64,000 nucleotides of DNA from the NCBI GenBank assembly GCA_021186555.1, contig JAJKFL010000011.1, positions 30,863,611-30,927,610 on the forward strand, in the 5' to 3' direction. Origin of the DNA: Reticulitermes speratus (Eukaryota; Arthropoda; Insecta; Blattodea; Rhinotermitidae). The notes beneath the pieces are model-generated. The model was not told the origin of the DNA. It did no database searches and was given only the letters and a program-made list of their open reading frames with translations. Shown piece after piece: positions 22,646 to 32,156 of the stretch. Every line of letters begins with the position of its first letter. The first letter of the stretch is position 1. The position numbers and the translations under genes were made by a program.

Positions 22646-23728
22646 CTACAGTGTTTTCGTAAGGTACATATTCTTTGTGTTGTAACACAACCATGTTTGT
22701 TGCTCGCTTCTTAAACACTGGTGGCACTTCAGTGACAGGTCTGCTTTCCTCTTCTTGTTTGACAAGTCCCAGCACTGGTCTTCGATGTTTTCAGGTTGTT
22801 GGGACTGGTTATAACTTACCCTTGCATCACTAGGCTTGTCATTTTCTTCTGTTCGTTTCCCCTCTTCTGTATCTAACCACCGCCCTAACCTCTGTCTGTA
22901 TAGGCCACCTCGGTATGTCGCCTCACCTCGCAACTCCAGTTCCTGTCCAAGCCATTTCTGAACCTGACGACGATTAATTCCAAACTTCCTCGCTGTGGCT
23001 CTTTGATTTCCGTGGCATGATCTATCGGAATGGAACGCATTTAAAACTTCAAGCTTAAACTGAAGAGAAAAAGAACGTCTTTTACTAAGTGTAGCACAAG
23101 TAAAGTCTAGCGCTTGTTCCGTTTCTGGATGAGACACATTTATTTCATCCATTTCGTCTTCCTCCGAAATTTCTTCGTCTTTCACACAAACTGTTTGCGG
23201 TTTCGAAACCTCAACTCTAACACTAGGAAATAAACTTACTCTCACACCTTTCTGTTCAGTTTGTGGCTCGGAAACTTCGACTTTAATACGAGGGAACAGA
23301 GTCACCCGCGTAGGACGATTCTTCTCACTACAAGGAACAGAGTTTTGTTGGCACGTTGCCTGCCGACTTTCCCCAGTACTGTCGTCGCGCTGTCTAGCAG
23401 CATCGGCACAGAGGTTCAAGGCCGTCAGCTCGGGATCAGCAGCAGGAGCCACTTCCACTGCCGTGCGCAAGGAAGCCTCCACTTGAAGCCATTTTTGGAT
23501 CTGGCGCCTATGAATACCATATTTTCTGGCTGTGGCTCGTTGATTACCACGACAATCCGCATCCTTTCGATATGAATCCAAAACTTGGAGCTTAAACTGT
23601 GGGGCGAATATTCGCCTTGAACCCATAGTTCTTCCCTCACCACTGTAACGACCAGAACGAACCGATGCCCTCTTCGCATCTGATTCTTTAGACTGGGAGT
23701 GCTCACTCCAGTCCAGCCCCGGGGCCAT
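22646..23728 (-). CDS. Protein with two tandem Brinker/pogo-type HTH DNA-binding domains
   Basis: An intronless frame of 360 codons from ATG 23728 (context GCTATGGCC) to a stop at 22646. An open extension upstream lacks an ATG. Residues about 36-90 and 216-268 are two copies of a BrkDBD-type helix-turn-helix: FKLQVLDSYRKD, GNQRATARKYGIHRRQIQKW and FKLEVLNAFHSD, GNQRATARKFGINRRQVQKW. Between them is a duplicated acidic-linker unit (VTLFPRIKVEVSEPQT, VSLFPSVRVEVSKPQT). The C-terminus has a DLS-containing stretch recalling CtBP-binding motifs, as in Drosophila Brinker, but that is a weak match. The fold is shared by Brinker and pogo/Tigger transposases; there is no transposase catalytic domain, so a DNA-binding regulator of host or domesticated origin is the likely reading. 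The frame ends at two adjacent stops, after which the same frame reopens toward a third domain copy (22150-22645). Confidence 0.7.
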   Translation of the reverse strand: MAPGLDWSEHSQSKESDAKRASVRSGRYSGEGRTMGSRRIFAPQFKLQVLDSYRKDADCRGNQRATARKYGIHRRQIQKWLQVEASLRTAVEVAPAADPELTALNLCADAARQRDDSTGESRQATCQQNSVPCSEKNRPTRVTLFPRIKVEVSEPQTEQKGVRVSLFPSVRVEVSKPQTVCVKDEEISEEDEMDEINVSHPETEQALDFTCATLSKRRSFSLQFKLEVLNAFHSDRSCHGNQRATARKFGINRRQVQKWLGQELELRGEATYRGGLYRQRLGRWLDTEEGKRTEENDKPSDARVSYNQSQQPENIEDQCWDLSNKKRKADLSLKCHQCLRSEQQTWLCYNTKNMYLTKTL

Positions 23729-23729
23729 A

Positions 23730-23990
23730 GCACTAAAGAAAATAATTGCGACGCAGTCATACAACTAAACCACCAGCGGTGATTTCAACACTCAACTAAC
23801 GAGCTCTCTCCTTCTTGCGACTTGCCGCTGGCGTTCCCTTCCCCCCTGCCGGAACCCATTCTTGGCTAGATAAAGCACTGGGCGCCCTCCCCGCTCCCCC
23901 CTTAGAACCACGATAGTCAGTCCTACCAGCGTAGCGGGAAGCATCCTACAACTGGCGCCATTTTGTTGCTCCTAGCCTACCCATCTATGA
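23730..23990 (-). promoter_or_regulatory. CpG-rich upstream region of the Brinker-domain gene
   Basis: The 260 bases upstream of the ATG are much richer in GC and CpG than their surroundings (polypyrimidine, CCCGCTCCC, GGCGCC). They sit at the border between CpG-poor DNA on the gene side and CpG-rich DNA beyond. This is consistent with a TATA-less promoter and 5' untranslated exon; no exact start site can be read. Confidence 0.4.
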
Positions 23991-25570
23991 GAAACATATA
24001 GATCTAAACGTAAAATTTATAAGCGAAAGATAATGTTAAAATTATAATTGAATGAAATGTCGGCCTCAATGGATTAAAATTACAGTAATAATTCCACATA
24101 TTGCAAAAATTAAGTTACTCTCAATTATGCAAGTCTGTCTTAAAACTTTAATCTAACACTTACTGCTATATTTTTCATACCAGCGCAGACTCATGGCAGC
24201 GATTCATCGAATGCCAGAAGGGAGGGGGAAGAAGCAGGTTTTAAACTCCATGTTGCCACGTTCACCGGAATAAAATTAGTCATTCAAACGGTAAATGTAC
24301 ATTTCATAATTGACTGTCACCTCATTAACGCAAAATGGGTAAAGAAACGAGAGAGTTAATCCAGAAAAGACATTATGGTCATACAATAAATTACTAAGTT
24401 ATCAGAATCCACGCAGGCTATCTTTTGGCCTTGAAACGTCGACAACAGCTGGCCAGACATGTGGCAATGATACAGCCTACTCGCCCTGACCAGCCCAGAC
24501 AGGGTGACGCCAAGCTCGTTCTACTCAGGAAACTGGCGCGCGCAAATTCTCATGAACCAATGCTCGTAACACCTCAGCTACGAACAGGAACACACAAAAG
24601 TCAAACAGCTAATAATTATTAAAATTAAAAGTAAAACTATCGTGGGTCAATACTTTCGATCATTAACAGGTACGTACTTACCAGACGTAATAAAATATCG
24701 ATATACTTGCGTCTATTTCTGAATTCTGTAAAACGCGTTGACGATATCGTCTCGAACGACTTCACTAAAATCTTAAATCGTCCTCAATGTACTTCAATTA
24801 ACAGGTCCAATCAAGTTCGATCTAAGATGACATTAAAACGCTATGAATCCATAAAGTTCATGTAAAATAACCAGCTTCTGAAACCCATTAAAATGACACT
24901 AAAATATTTCATTCCAGTTAAACGCTTTCCCAGAAAGGTTTTAAGGTTTTCCTATTTTGTGCGGCAGACTTAATAAGGCCCATAATCCGGTCAATGACTC
25001 CCCACACATACATACATAAGCTGTTCCATAAAAACGTGACCACTGCACAATTTGCCCTTTCATCACTGGACTGCATGGCAGTTAAGCACATGTTTCGATT
25101 TATCCGACATACATACATAATACATACACACACTCAGATTCCATTAACCCAAAAGCTAGTCAGAGAGTCTAGAGGATGTTGGATACGTCACAGAATATAA
25201 AATACAGATAAGTCATACAGTTGATTTCTAACTATAGCATAACAGAAATGAGTCACCTGCCAACATTAAGAATTCACCACCCGAGCAAAAGGGGCGGGTA
25301 TTTAAGTATATTTTCAATGTTACTGTGAAACGTTCCTTTTCAGGAGCTTTCTCAAAAGAAAATGCGAAAAGGGACTACTAGCTTCGTCAGGGCAGTCCAC
25401 ATGGTATAACTCGCCTCCAACTGGACGAATTTTTATGAAATTTGATACTGGGGAATTTTGCTAACATCTATCGACTAAATTCAAGTTTGGTTAAAATCGT
25501 ACGAAAACAACAGAGACTGTAGGGTACGTTTATGATATTTTCAGTTACGAGATAAATACCCGAAATACAG
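23990..25570. other. CpG-rich non-coding region, no gene seen
   Basis: Noticeably more CpG than the first 22 kb (for example GGCGCGCGC at 24534). No open frame with coding character. Probably upstream intergenic DNA. Confidence 0.45.
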
Positions 25571-25575
25571 TTATA

Positions 25576-25980
25576 ATATGGCGCCACGTACGGTAATTTG
25601 TTGTGGTGAGACGTAACAATCAAATTACGCAGTTTTCGTGCCGTTACGTCACGTTCCTAAGCTGTTATCGACATATTCTTCTTGTTTCACGCATAATTAA
25701 GAAAAATAAAAACGCGCAATTAAAATGTTCGACATTTATTACTTATAAATCTGGAATATGAAATTCGATATGCACATAGATTATGTACATTCCTATCAAT
25801 TGTGTATAAAATATTGTTTGTAAGTCAGAAATTACACACAATTTCGCCGCGCTAAAATTTTGAGGTTCAGTATGACCGAGAAATTTAACATAAACAAAAT
25901 CAACGCCGACATATAAATAACAGCTCCACAGAGAAATACAAAAAACAAACCCCAATAATATTAATAACATTCTATAGTAT
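25576..25980. repeat. Left copy of a diverged 0.4-kb direct repeat
   Basis: Shares, in the same order, ATAATATGGCGC, GTAATTTGTTGT, GTTACGTCACGTTCCTA, CATAATTAAGAAAAATAAA, ATTTATTACTTA, TATGAAATTCG, TGTAAGTCAGAAATTACA and CCAATAATA with 26694-27070. The distance between copies is about 1.12 kb. Confidence 0.7.
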
Positions 25981-26254
25981 AAGCACGATTGTGGACAAGG
26001 ACAAAAAGACAGACTCCCCTGGATTAAATCGTATGACTATCCGAGAAAGGTTCAGGATGCAAAGATGCGAACGCGGCTCAACATTGACTTACACGTATAT
26101 TTCCTGTTTTATTAGGGGCGTTTTCCACTTAACGGATCTTCGCGAAATTTTACATTGGGAAATTTTTCCACTGAAAATCGTAAGTTTGCAAAGCAATTAC
26201 AATAAATACGGCAGGTCCAACCAGGCCACAGATGACGTAACAATATGACGAAAG

Positions 26255-26321
<67 letters not shown>
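26255..26321. repeat. Uninterrupted poly-A run of 67 bases
   Basis: 67 consecutive A residues. Poly-Phe frames on the other strand are artefacts of it. It could be the tail of a retroposed copy on the plus strand or an expanded mononucleotide repeat. Confidence 0.9.
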
Positions 26322-26323
<2 letters not shown>

Positions 26324-26451
26324 TGCGGTTTGCATGCTGGGTAATTACCGCAAAATACAGACACTGAATCGTATGTAATATTCATTGCTTTCGACCGGCT
26401 GAAACTTTGAGGTTAAGATGCATTTCGCATGAAGGATAATTAATCCAAAAG

Positions 26452-26640
26452 TACAGACGAACTCGGTTATAACGACATCGGTCTATACGACACCTCGCCT
26501 ATAGCGCCAGATATTCTGTGGTACCAAATAATTACGCACTGTTAACCACAACATTATACTCCTCGGTTATAACGACATTCGTTTATAACGACACAAAATA
26601 TTCAGCCCCTTTCCAGACGTTACAACCGAGTTCGACTGTA
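26452..26640. mobile_element. TA-flanked MITE (pogo/mariner type)
   Basis: 189 bp with terminal inverted repeats TACAGACGAACTCGGTTATA / TACAGTCGAACTCGGTTGTA and TA at each end. Same family as 19358-20056. Internal repeats of GGTTATAACGACAT occur. Confidence 0.8.
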
Positions 26641-26693
26641 TACAGTAATAACATTTAATACTCACTGCTTTACATTCACTATAATTACATAAT

Positions 26694-27070
26694 ATGGCGC
26701 TATATACAGTAGACTGTAATTTGTTGTCGTGTGACGTAATAATTCACGACGTAAACTTAGTGTTGTGACGTCACGTTCCTATGCAGTTATCCAACTTTTC
26801 TTCTTGTCATTTAATTGACACATAATTAAGAAAAATAAACGAGAATAATAAAAGTATTTAATATTTATTACTTACATCTAGGCATATGAAATTCGGCATG
26901 CATGAAGACTATGTATATGTCTATAAGTTGTGCACGAAATATTGTAAGTCAGAAATTACAAAATATTTCTAAGAGCCGGAACTTAGAAGTTATCCATGAC
27001 AGAAAAATGTAACAACAAAATCAACATCAAAAATATAACAACAGACACCAATAATAGTAATAACATTGTA
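26694..27070. repeat. Right copy of a diverged 0.4-kb direct repeat
   Basis: Second copy of the segment at 25576-25980. Between the two lie a small open frame (25991-26248), a 67-base poly-A run and a TA-flanked MITE. The pair could be a local duplication or the long terminal repeats of a gutted LTR element; no TG...CA ends were seen. Confidence 0.65.
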
Positions 27071-27129
27071 TATATATATATATATACCTACATGGTGTCC
27101 GAATGATTGGTACTAAAGAGCACAAATTT

Positions 27130-27494
27130 CTATGCCGAAACTTTTCATTACACAGACGTCCGGTTTGTCCCATTTAAATGAAAACAACTTTGTTTCCCTG
27201 ACTACTACCTACCTCAGTAGGTTTCAATGTAGGTACCACTGGTGGCACGACAAATATCCAAACGGTACTCACCTTCTGTCCACAAGTTTTGAAGCATGTT
27301 GTGGGTTACCGTAGCCACAGCGTGCCCTACGCGGACTTCCACCTACATATCGTTGTCTTTGACCTGGTTGACAAGGTTCTTCACATAACCTCATAGGGAA
27401 AATATGGAACAATTCAGTGGGGTTAAGTCCGGTGACCTAGGAGGCCAGACAACGTTTCTCTGTCGATCCAGCCGCCAGGCTTCGTGTGACTGAG
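27130..27494 (-). pseudogene. Mariner/Tc1-type transposase C-terminal fragment
   Basis: Minus strand reads RNVVWPPRSPDLTPL, then GYVKNLVNQVKD, and further VTHNMLQNLW, EYRLDICRAT. WPPRSPDLTP-(x)-DFFLWGYVK is the hallmark of the end of mariner-like DDE domains. Two stops and decay of the DFFLWG segment make it non-functional. Confidence 0.75.
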
Positions 27495-27562
27495 GTGATT
27501 CCTCACTATATTTATAGTCCGACAAATGTACAATTTTATCACATTAATTGTGTAATTTCACT

Positions 27563-27607
27563 GTCCTACATGTTTCGAACCCTTAATTTGGGTTCATCTT
27601 CAAGGAC
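27563..27607 (-). ncRNA. Hammerhead-ribozyme-like motif (left arm, core mutated)
   Basis: Inverted copy of the right-arm motif. Stems I and II are intact, but the core reads TTGAAGA, so the first C is lost; probably inactive. Confidence 0.45.
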
Positions 27608-27861
27608 TCATTATCTCAAATCACACACTATTTACACCAACTGGTACAATTGTTTACATACTAAAACATGAATTCCTTACACAACAAACACAGCCATAAT
27701 ACATTACAAACAGCAATTCGAACTAGAATAAATCAAGAACTGAAATATTTATACGTCAAGAAACAGAAACTGAAAAAAAAACACAATTGTAAAGAATTAA
27801 TGTTTTACTATGTAAACAATTGTACCAGTTGGTGTAAATAGTGTGTGATTTTAGATAACGA

Positions 27862-27906
27862 GTCCCTGAGGATGAACCCAAATTAAGGGTTCGAAACATG
27901 TAGGAC
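27862..27906 (+). ncRNA. Hammerhead-ribozyme-like motif (right arm)
   Basis: GTCC, core CTGAGGA, an extra T, stem II GAACCC-(7)-GGGTTC, GAA, stem III ACATGT, the cleavage-site A, then GGAC pairing with the first GTCC. All core bases fit the consensus CUGANGA...GAA...UH. Stem III is only 2-3 bp, as in Penelope-type hammerheads, which act better as dimers. Confidence 0.55.
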
Positions 27907-28005
27907 AGTGAAATTACACAATTAATGTGATAAAACTGTACATTTGTCGGACTATAAATATAGAGTTAAAATGTACGAAATGAATAATATTAAGTGATTC
28001 CTCAC

Positions 28006-28175
28006 CTCGTCTACCGGGTCGTCGAAAACAACACTCTCCAGTAGTTGAAAGCCCGCATAAGGGACGCTGTGACTACAGTAACACACAACATGCTTCAAAA
28101 CACGTGGCCGGAAGTCGAATATCGTCTGAATATTTGCCGTAAAACTAGGTGTGCCCACCTTGAGATCTACTAAAG
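28006..28175 (+). pseudogene. Mariner/Tc1-type transposase C-terminal fragment, opposite strand
   Basis: Plus strand reads LKARIRDAVTTVTHNMLQNT, EVEYRLNICRKT, matching the extreme C-terminus of the fragment at 27130-27494. One stop interrupts it. The two fragments point away from each other around the element at 27507-27993. Confidence 0.65.
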
Positions 28176-28300
28176 CAGGTAGCAGGCAAAAGAAAACGAA
28201 CTTTGAGAATTTTAAACAATGTCATCCCGTTGTGTTGTTAATAGTACAAAAAATTAAATGACTATCTGTCCAAACACAACTAAATTCTATTTATTATACA

Positions 28301-28341
28301 GAACTACATGTTTCGACCTATCTCACGTCATCGTCAGGTTC
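28301..28341 (-). ncRNA. Hammerhead-ribozyme-like motif (left arm)
   Basis: GAAC, core CTGACGA, T, a short stem II GAC-(9)-GTC, GAA, stem III ACATGT, A, then GTTC pairing with GAAC. The core is complete. Confidence 0.5.
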
Positions 28342-28569
28342 ACAGTTGGTCTTTAAAATATATTAAGGAAGAAGTATACATTACGTAAGTCCGTAAAACA
28401 ATTAAAAACATTTAAAGCCGTTAAAATTGTTATGGTCATAAACAGGAACAATATGTGTGGATAGAGGTTCTGCCGCAACTGTTAACAGTTGTGGCAGAAC
28501 TGTCTAATTGTGTTTTACGGACTTACATAATGTGTATTTCTTCCTTAACATGTTTTAAAGACCAACTGT

Positions 28570-28610
28570 GAACCTGAGGATGGCCTCAGATAGATCGAAA
28601 CGTGTAGTTC
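28570..28610 (+). ncRNA. Hammerhead-ribozyme-like motif (right arm, stem II decayed)
   Basis: GAAC, core CTGAGGA, a poorly paired stem II, GAA, stem III ACGTGT, A, GTTC. Stem I is intact. Confidence 0.4.
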
Positions 28611-29010
28611 TATATAATAAATAGGATTTAGTTGTGCTTGGACAGATACTGATTTAATATTCAATCTTGGGAGAGTTTTCCTCTATAATAATGTAAACCG
28701 GACGCCTGTATAATGAATAGATTTCGGGACGCAAACTATTCTTTTCGGATACCTATCATCGAACAAGCCGAAATACATATACACATAGCGTTGTTAACAA
28801 AAAACAAAATCAATGTTACGTATTATGTACATTTCCCATCATGTATTATCACTGTGTACAGTAGAATAGGCCTGAAAATGTTCTACGTTATTTCAAACGA
28901 ACTTCACTAATACGTGTACTTACGTGGAAGACTCTAATTCCTCTGCCTCATAGAATATTCACTGTTTCTAATTAAAATATCAGAAAAACAAAACAAAGCA
29001 CAGTATACAC

Positions 29011-29178
29011 CAGGGGTGCACAAATTTCCCAACAATCTAGAAGCCACCTCAAAATTCTAGGCGCCAGACGGGTGACAGAAACCAAGTTTCATACTGAGGA
29101 TCCACAAATATTAGGCGTCACCGTACAAACTGTAGTCGCCACGGCGACCTGGCGACTGGGATTTGTGGTGCACCCTTG
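29011..29178. mobile_element. hAT-like MITE
   Basis: 168 bp with ends CAGGGGTGCACAAATTT and the reverse complement of CAAGGGTGCACCACAAATC. Flanks GTATACAC / GTACGCAC are a plausible 8-bp duplication with two changes. A diverged relative lies at 18770-18912. Confidence 0.75.
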
Positions 29179-29467
29179 GTACGCACAGATATTCGTTTCA
29201 TTTGCGGATGTGCACGCATCCGACGCATCTGTTGCGTAAGGAATGTTGTAGTTCTATGTATCGCAGTTGTGGATCAACTGTGCGTTCAAAATTGGCCAAT
29301 TAATATTTATTAATCACAATGGAAACTTTCCGAGTTCCAAATACGAAAACAACGGCGCTGAAATGTAACGTACAAGCCTACATAAAAGGGGTGCCACAAT
29401 GTCTCAGTCGGTAATGTGACCAGGTAACGTGTAATCGTCAGGACAGGGGATTTTTCTCTTATACACA

Positions 29468-29600
29468 GCGTCCAGACCGGCTCTGGGACCGTCTCAGCTT
29501 CCTATCCAACGGGTACGAACGGCTCGGGGTAAAGCGGTCGGGGCGTGAAGCTAACTAATAACGCCCATCTATACAGATTTTAAGAATACTACTACTTTCA
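29468..29600 (+). mobile_element. tRNA-derived SINE, partial copy in tandem with the next
   Basis: Starts inside the body (GTCCAGACCGGCTCTGGGAC), then CAACGGGTACGAACGGCTCG, GGTAAAGCGGTCGGGGCGTG. It lies directly before the full copy at 29603. Confidence 0.65.
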
Positions 29601-29602
29601 TT

Positions 29603-29862
29603 CTACGGGCTGGACGGTCCGGGGATCGAATCCCGGTGGGGGTGAGATTTTTCGCAGCCGTCCAGACCGGCCCTGGGGCCCACCCAGCCTCCTATACAAT
29701 GGGTACCGGGTCTCTTTCCCAGGGGTAAAGCGGCCGGGGCATGGAGTTGACCACCCACCCCCATATAGTGCCAGGGTTAAAGAAAGAGTAGAGCTATATC
29801 TCTACTCCCCCTCTGGGCCTTCATGGCCCGTTCTAGGGAGACCTTTACCTTTTACTTTACTA
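29603..29862 (+). mobile_element. tRNA-derived SINE, most complete copy
   Basis: About 260 bp. Near the 5' end GGGGATCGAATCCC (29621-29634) is a tRNA B-box (consensus GGTTCGANTCC). Body landmarks: CCAGACCGGCCCTGGGG, CAATGGGTACCGGGTCTCTT, GGTAAAGCGGCCGGGGCATG, AGAGCTATATCTCTACTCCC. The 3' end is TTTACCTTTTACTTTAC. At least twelve other copies lie in the window. Confidence 0.75.
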
Positions 29863-29889
29863 CTTTCATTCTCTTATGTCAATTACCTT

Positions 29890-30098
29890 GGTGGAGATGG
29901 GAGGATAATATTAAAACGGATCAACAAATAAGATGGAGGGGCGTGTATTGGATTTATCTGGCTAGGGTAGGGACAAGTGGCGGGTTATTGTAAATGCGGC
30001 AATGTACAGTCGGGTTCCATAAAATGTGGGGAATTTCTTGACTAGCTGAGGAAGTGTTCGGTTGTCAGGAATAACACTGCTCCATGGAGTTCGTTGGT
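29890..30098 (+). mobile_element. RTE-type LINE 3' end, decayed
   Basis: About 200 bases matching the 3' end of the 37-38 kb copy: GAGGATAATATTAAAA, GGACTGGATTGAT-like text, TAAAATGTGGGGAATTTCTT, CTCCATGGAGTT. Several substitutions, and no tail repeat beyond one unit. Confidence 0.75.
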
Positions 30099-30134
30099 TA
30101 TGTCTTCAAGTCCCGAAGTAAGATTAGAATCTGA

Positions 30135-30780
30135 AACTGAGGTAATTGGGTTCATCGCCAACCACAGAAATGACTCGTAAATTCTGAAAGCTATTTCAGC
30201 ACTCTGGAAATTGTGGACAACAGATGTTTACAACACGTAAAGAATTTTAAATATCTCGGTTGTGAAATTTCTTATGAAAATGAAAAAGATCTTCAACAAA
30301 AAAGTAGCAAAATTTGCTCAAATACTGGGAATTGTAAACCAACACTTTTAAACCAACTTTGGTCCAGAAATCTTCAAGAGTAAAAGCATAGTATGCACTG
30401 GCACTCCCCATTCTTCTGTACGGAAGCGAAATTTTGGACCCTCTGGCAAAAGGATAAAAAAACGACTGACATCAATCGAGATGAAATTTTTCAGAAGAAC
30501 ATTGGGGATACACACCTTTTTATCACAAAATGAATAAAGAAATTTTGGAAGAGTTGAAAGCAGAACCACTTGACAAGAAACTAAGAAGATACAAATCAAA
30601 TTGGCTGCAACATGTAGCAGGAATGAATAACAACAGGATGCCAAAAGTAATGCTGAATTATAGACCGAATGGACGAAGACGACTTGGAAGGCCTTTTAAA
30701 GACTATTAGACGAGGCCGAAACAGGTCTATTAAGACCTAAGTCGTGACGGATTATTATTATTATTATCATCATTATTATT
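30135..30780 (+). mobile_element. Third LINE family relic, multiple frameshifts
   Basis: A plus-strand remnant readable across frames: FKYLGCEISYENEKDLQQK, LALPILLYGSEIWTL, RLTSIEMKFFRRTLGYT, KRLRRYKSNWLQHVAGMNNN-like text, RMPKVMLNYRPNGRRRLGRP. Stops and frameshifts are frequent. It ends in an ATT-rich tail at 30751-30782. Confidence 0.65.
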
Positions 30781-30782
30781 AT
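30751..30782. repeat. (ATT)n tail-like repeat
   Basis: ATTATTATTATTATTATCAT and more, following the third LINE relic; probably its 3' tail. Confidence 0.7.
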
Positions 30783-30784
30783 TG

Positions 30785-31085
30785 AAATTGAAAGAGGAAG
30801 CACTAGATCGCACTCACTCGAGAACTCGCTTTGGAAGAGGCTATGGACCTGCCGTAAAACAGACTGCGCGATGATGACTTCTAACACCAAATGACACCAG
30901 AATGGGAAAGAGAGATTCGAGACTTCATTCACCATCTGGCGGCCAAATTTTTTACTAAATGCCCAATTCATCCTAACCATTTGGTCCAACAAATAGGTAA
31001 TTATACACTAGCCGACCTAACCTCTGCATATAAAATCTACAAACATAAAGGACCGAAACATGTACCGCTGTAAACCAGCTCACCA
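30785..31085 (+). repeat. Unclassified repeat-like segment with 60-codon frame
   Basis: Follows the LINE relic. A small frame from 30891 encodes MTPEWEREIRDFIHHLAAKF and then KCPIHPNHLV. I do not recognise it; it is probably another element fragment. It ends at a T-run (31097-31110). Confidence 0.25.
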
Positions 31086-31456
31086 TCAGGCGTGGTGTTT
31101 TTTTTTTTTTAGTATTTTTCCACTATCATTTTTTTTTTATTTTTCCCTCTTTATAACTTTTGGTCCATGTACTCATTTTAGTTAAATTGGTAATCGGAAA
31201 AATTTTGTAACTTTTTCCTTGTATACTGTACATACTGTAAATTGTAACCTTCAATAAATAATAAAAAAAAGAGATTTTTTTTACAGTCAACAATTTTGAA
31301 TTCTTGTAATCCACACCTAAGGTCTACAGACACAAAACACAAGATGCAGTATGCCGGAAGCTGCTAGGCTCCTACACGGTAATAATAAAAAAAAGTATTT
31401 TTGAATTACGAAAATTTTAGCACAGTTCTTTAATTTCATAAATCTTCCCATATTAC

Positions 31457-31472
31457 GCCCCCCCCCCCCCCC
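31457..31472. repeat. Poly-C runs
   Basis: About 16 consecutive C; a similar run of about 15 C lies at 38537-38551. Confidence 0.8.
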
Positions 31473-31756
31473 AGCCCCAGTCATTCAAACAATACCTCGA
31501 ACATGTATATCGTTATTACATGGCATTTCTGCTGCACCAAGTAAGAAGACGTACTATCACAAGCACTCGTGTGAGCAAACAGTAGATTCTAAATTCCAAG
31601 AAATATCAACTTTATCTACACGCCTACCACTTCACAGAACAGTCACAGGCAACGGTGCTAGTATGCTGAAACTGCAGAATGACACCTGCGTCACGTACGT
31701 AATACTGCAACAAGAACGAACTCCGTGCAACAGAACTGTTTTAAAGAAGCTAACAG

Positions 31757-32148
31757 TCAGTCAGCTGCTCAAGAAATTCCCTGCCTTTTACACAAATTGA
31801 AGGTTGATTACCGTGTTAACAAGATTCACTGATCCCTATACTGAGACAGACGAATCCTGTATAAACTTTGCCACGACCTTTATTTCAGATCCATTTTAAT
31901 ATTATCCTTCCATCCACGCCTAAGTCTTCCAAGTAAGAGCTACCTTCCGGGCTTTCCGGACAAAGTCCTAAACACATTTCTCACCGTTTCCACGCGTGCT
32001 ACATGCCCCGACCATTACGACTACAGTAGAGTTCGTGAAGAGTACAAATTCTGTAGCTCCTCACAGGGCAACTTTCTCGAGTCTCCTGTTACTTTCTACC
32101 TCTTAGATCCAAATATTTTCCACAGCACCCTGTTCCCGAATACCCCCA
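31757..32148 (-). mobile_element. RTE-type LINE 3' end, heavily decayed
   Basis: On the minus strand the order of family landmarks is kept (GAATTTCTTGAGCAGCTGAC, AGGATAATATTAAAATGGAT, GGGGCATGTAGCACGCGTGG, GTACTCTTCACGAAC) but with many substitutions and no open frame. Its 5' side is interrupted at 32149-32156 by a hAT-like MITE. Confidence 0.7.
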
Positions 32149-32156
32149 ATCTATAT

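Larger units (their letters stand above)
27507..27993. mobile_element. Inverted-repeat element with hammerhead-like motifs, 12-bp target duplication
   Basis: A 487-bp insertion bordered by GTGATTCCTCAC at 27495-27506 and 27994-28005. Arms of about 165 bp (27507-27672 and about 27795-27962) are inverted copies sharing ATTTATAGTCCGACAAATGT and ACCAACTGGTACAATTGTTT. Each arm carries one hammerhead-like motif. The central 120 bp is AT-rich without a frame. About 30 bases after the right arm are not mirrored on the left. Confidence 0.78.
28255..28656. mobile_element. Third inverted-repeat element with hammerhead-like motifs
   Basis: Arms of about 155-165 bp (28255-28415 and 28500-28656) are inverted copies: TATCTGTCCAAACACAACTA, TATTTATTATACAGAACTAC, CAGTTGGTCTTTAAAA, ACGTAAGTCCGTAAAACA. 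Each arm holds one hammerhead-like motif. The middle has an inverted pair GTTCTGCCGCAACTG / CAGTTGTGGCAGAAC. No clear target duplication. Confidence 0.72.

Noticed and set aside
26150..26385. Minus-strand open frames with long poly-Phe
   Set aside because: They are translations of the poly-A run, not genes.
29621..29634. tRNA gene suggested by the B-box
   Set aside because: No cloverleaf or A-box at the right distance; it is the head of a SINE.
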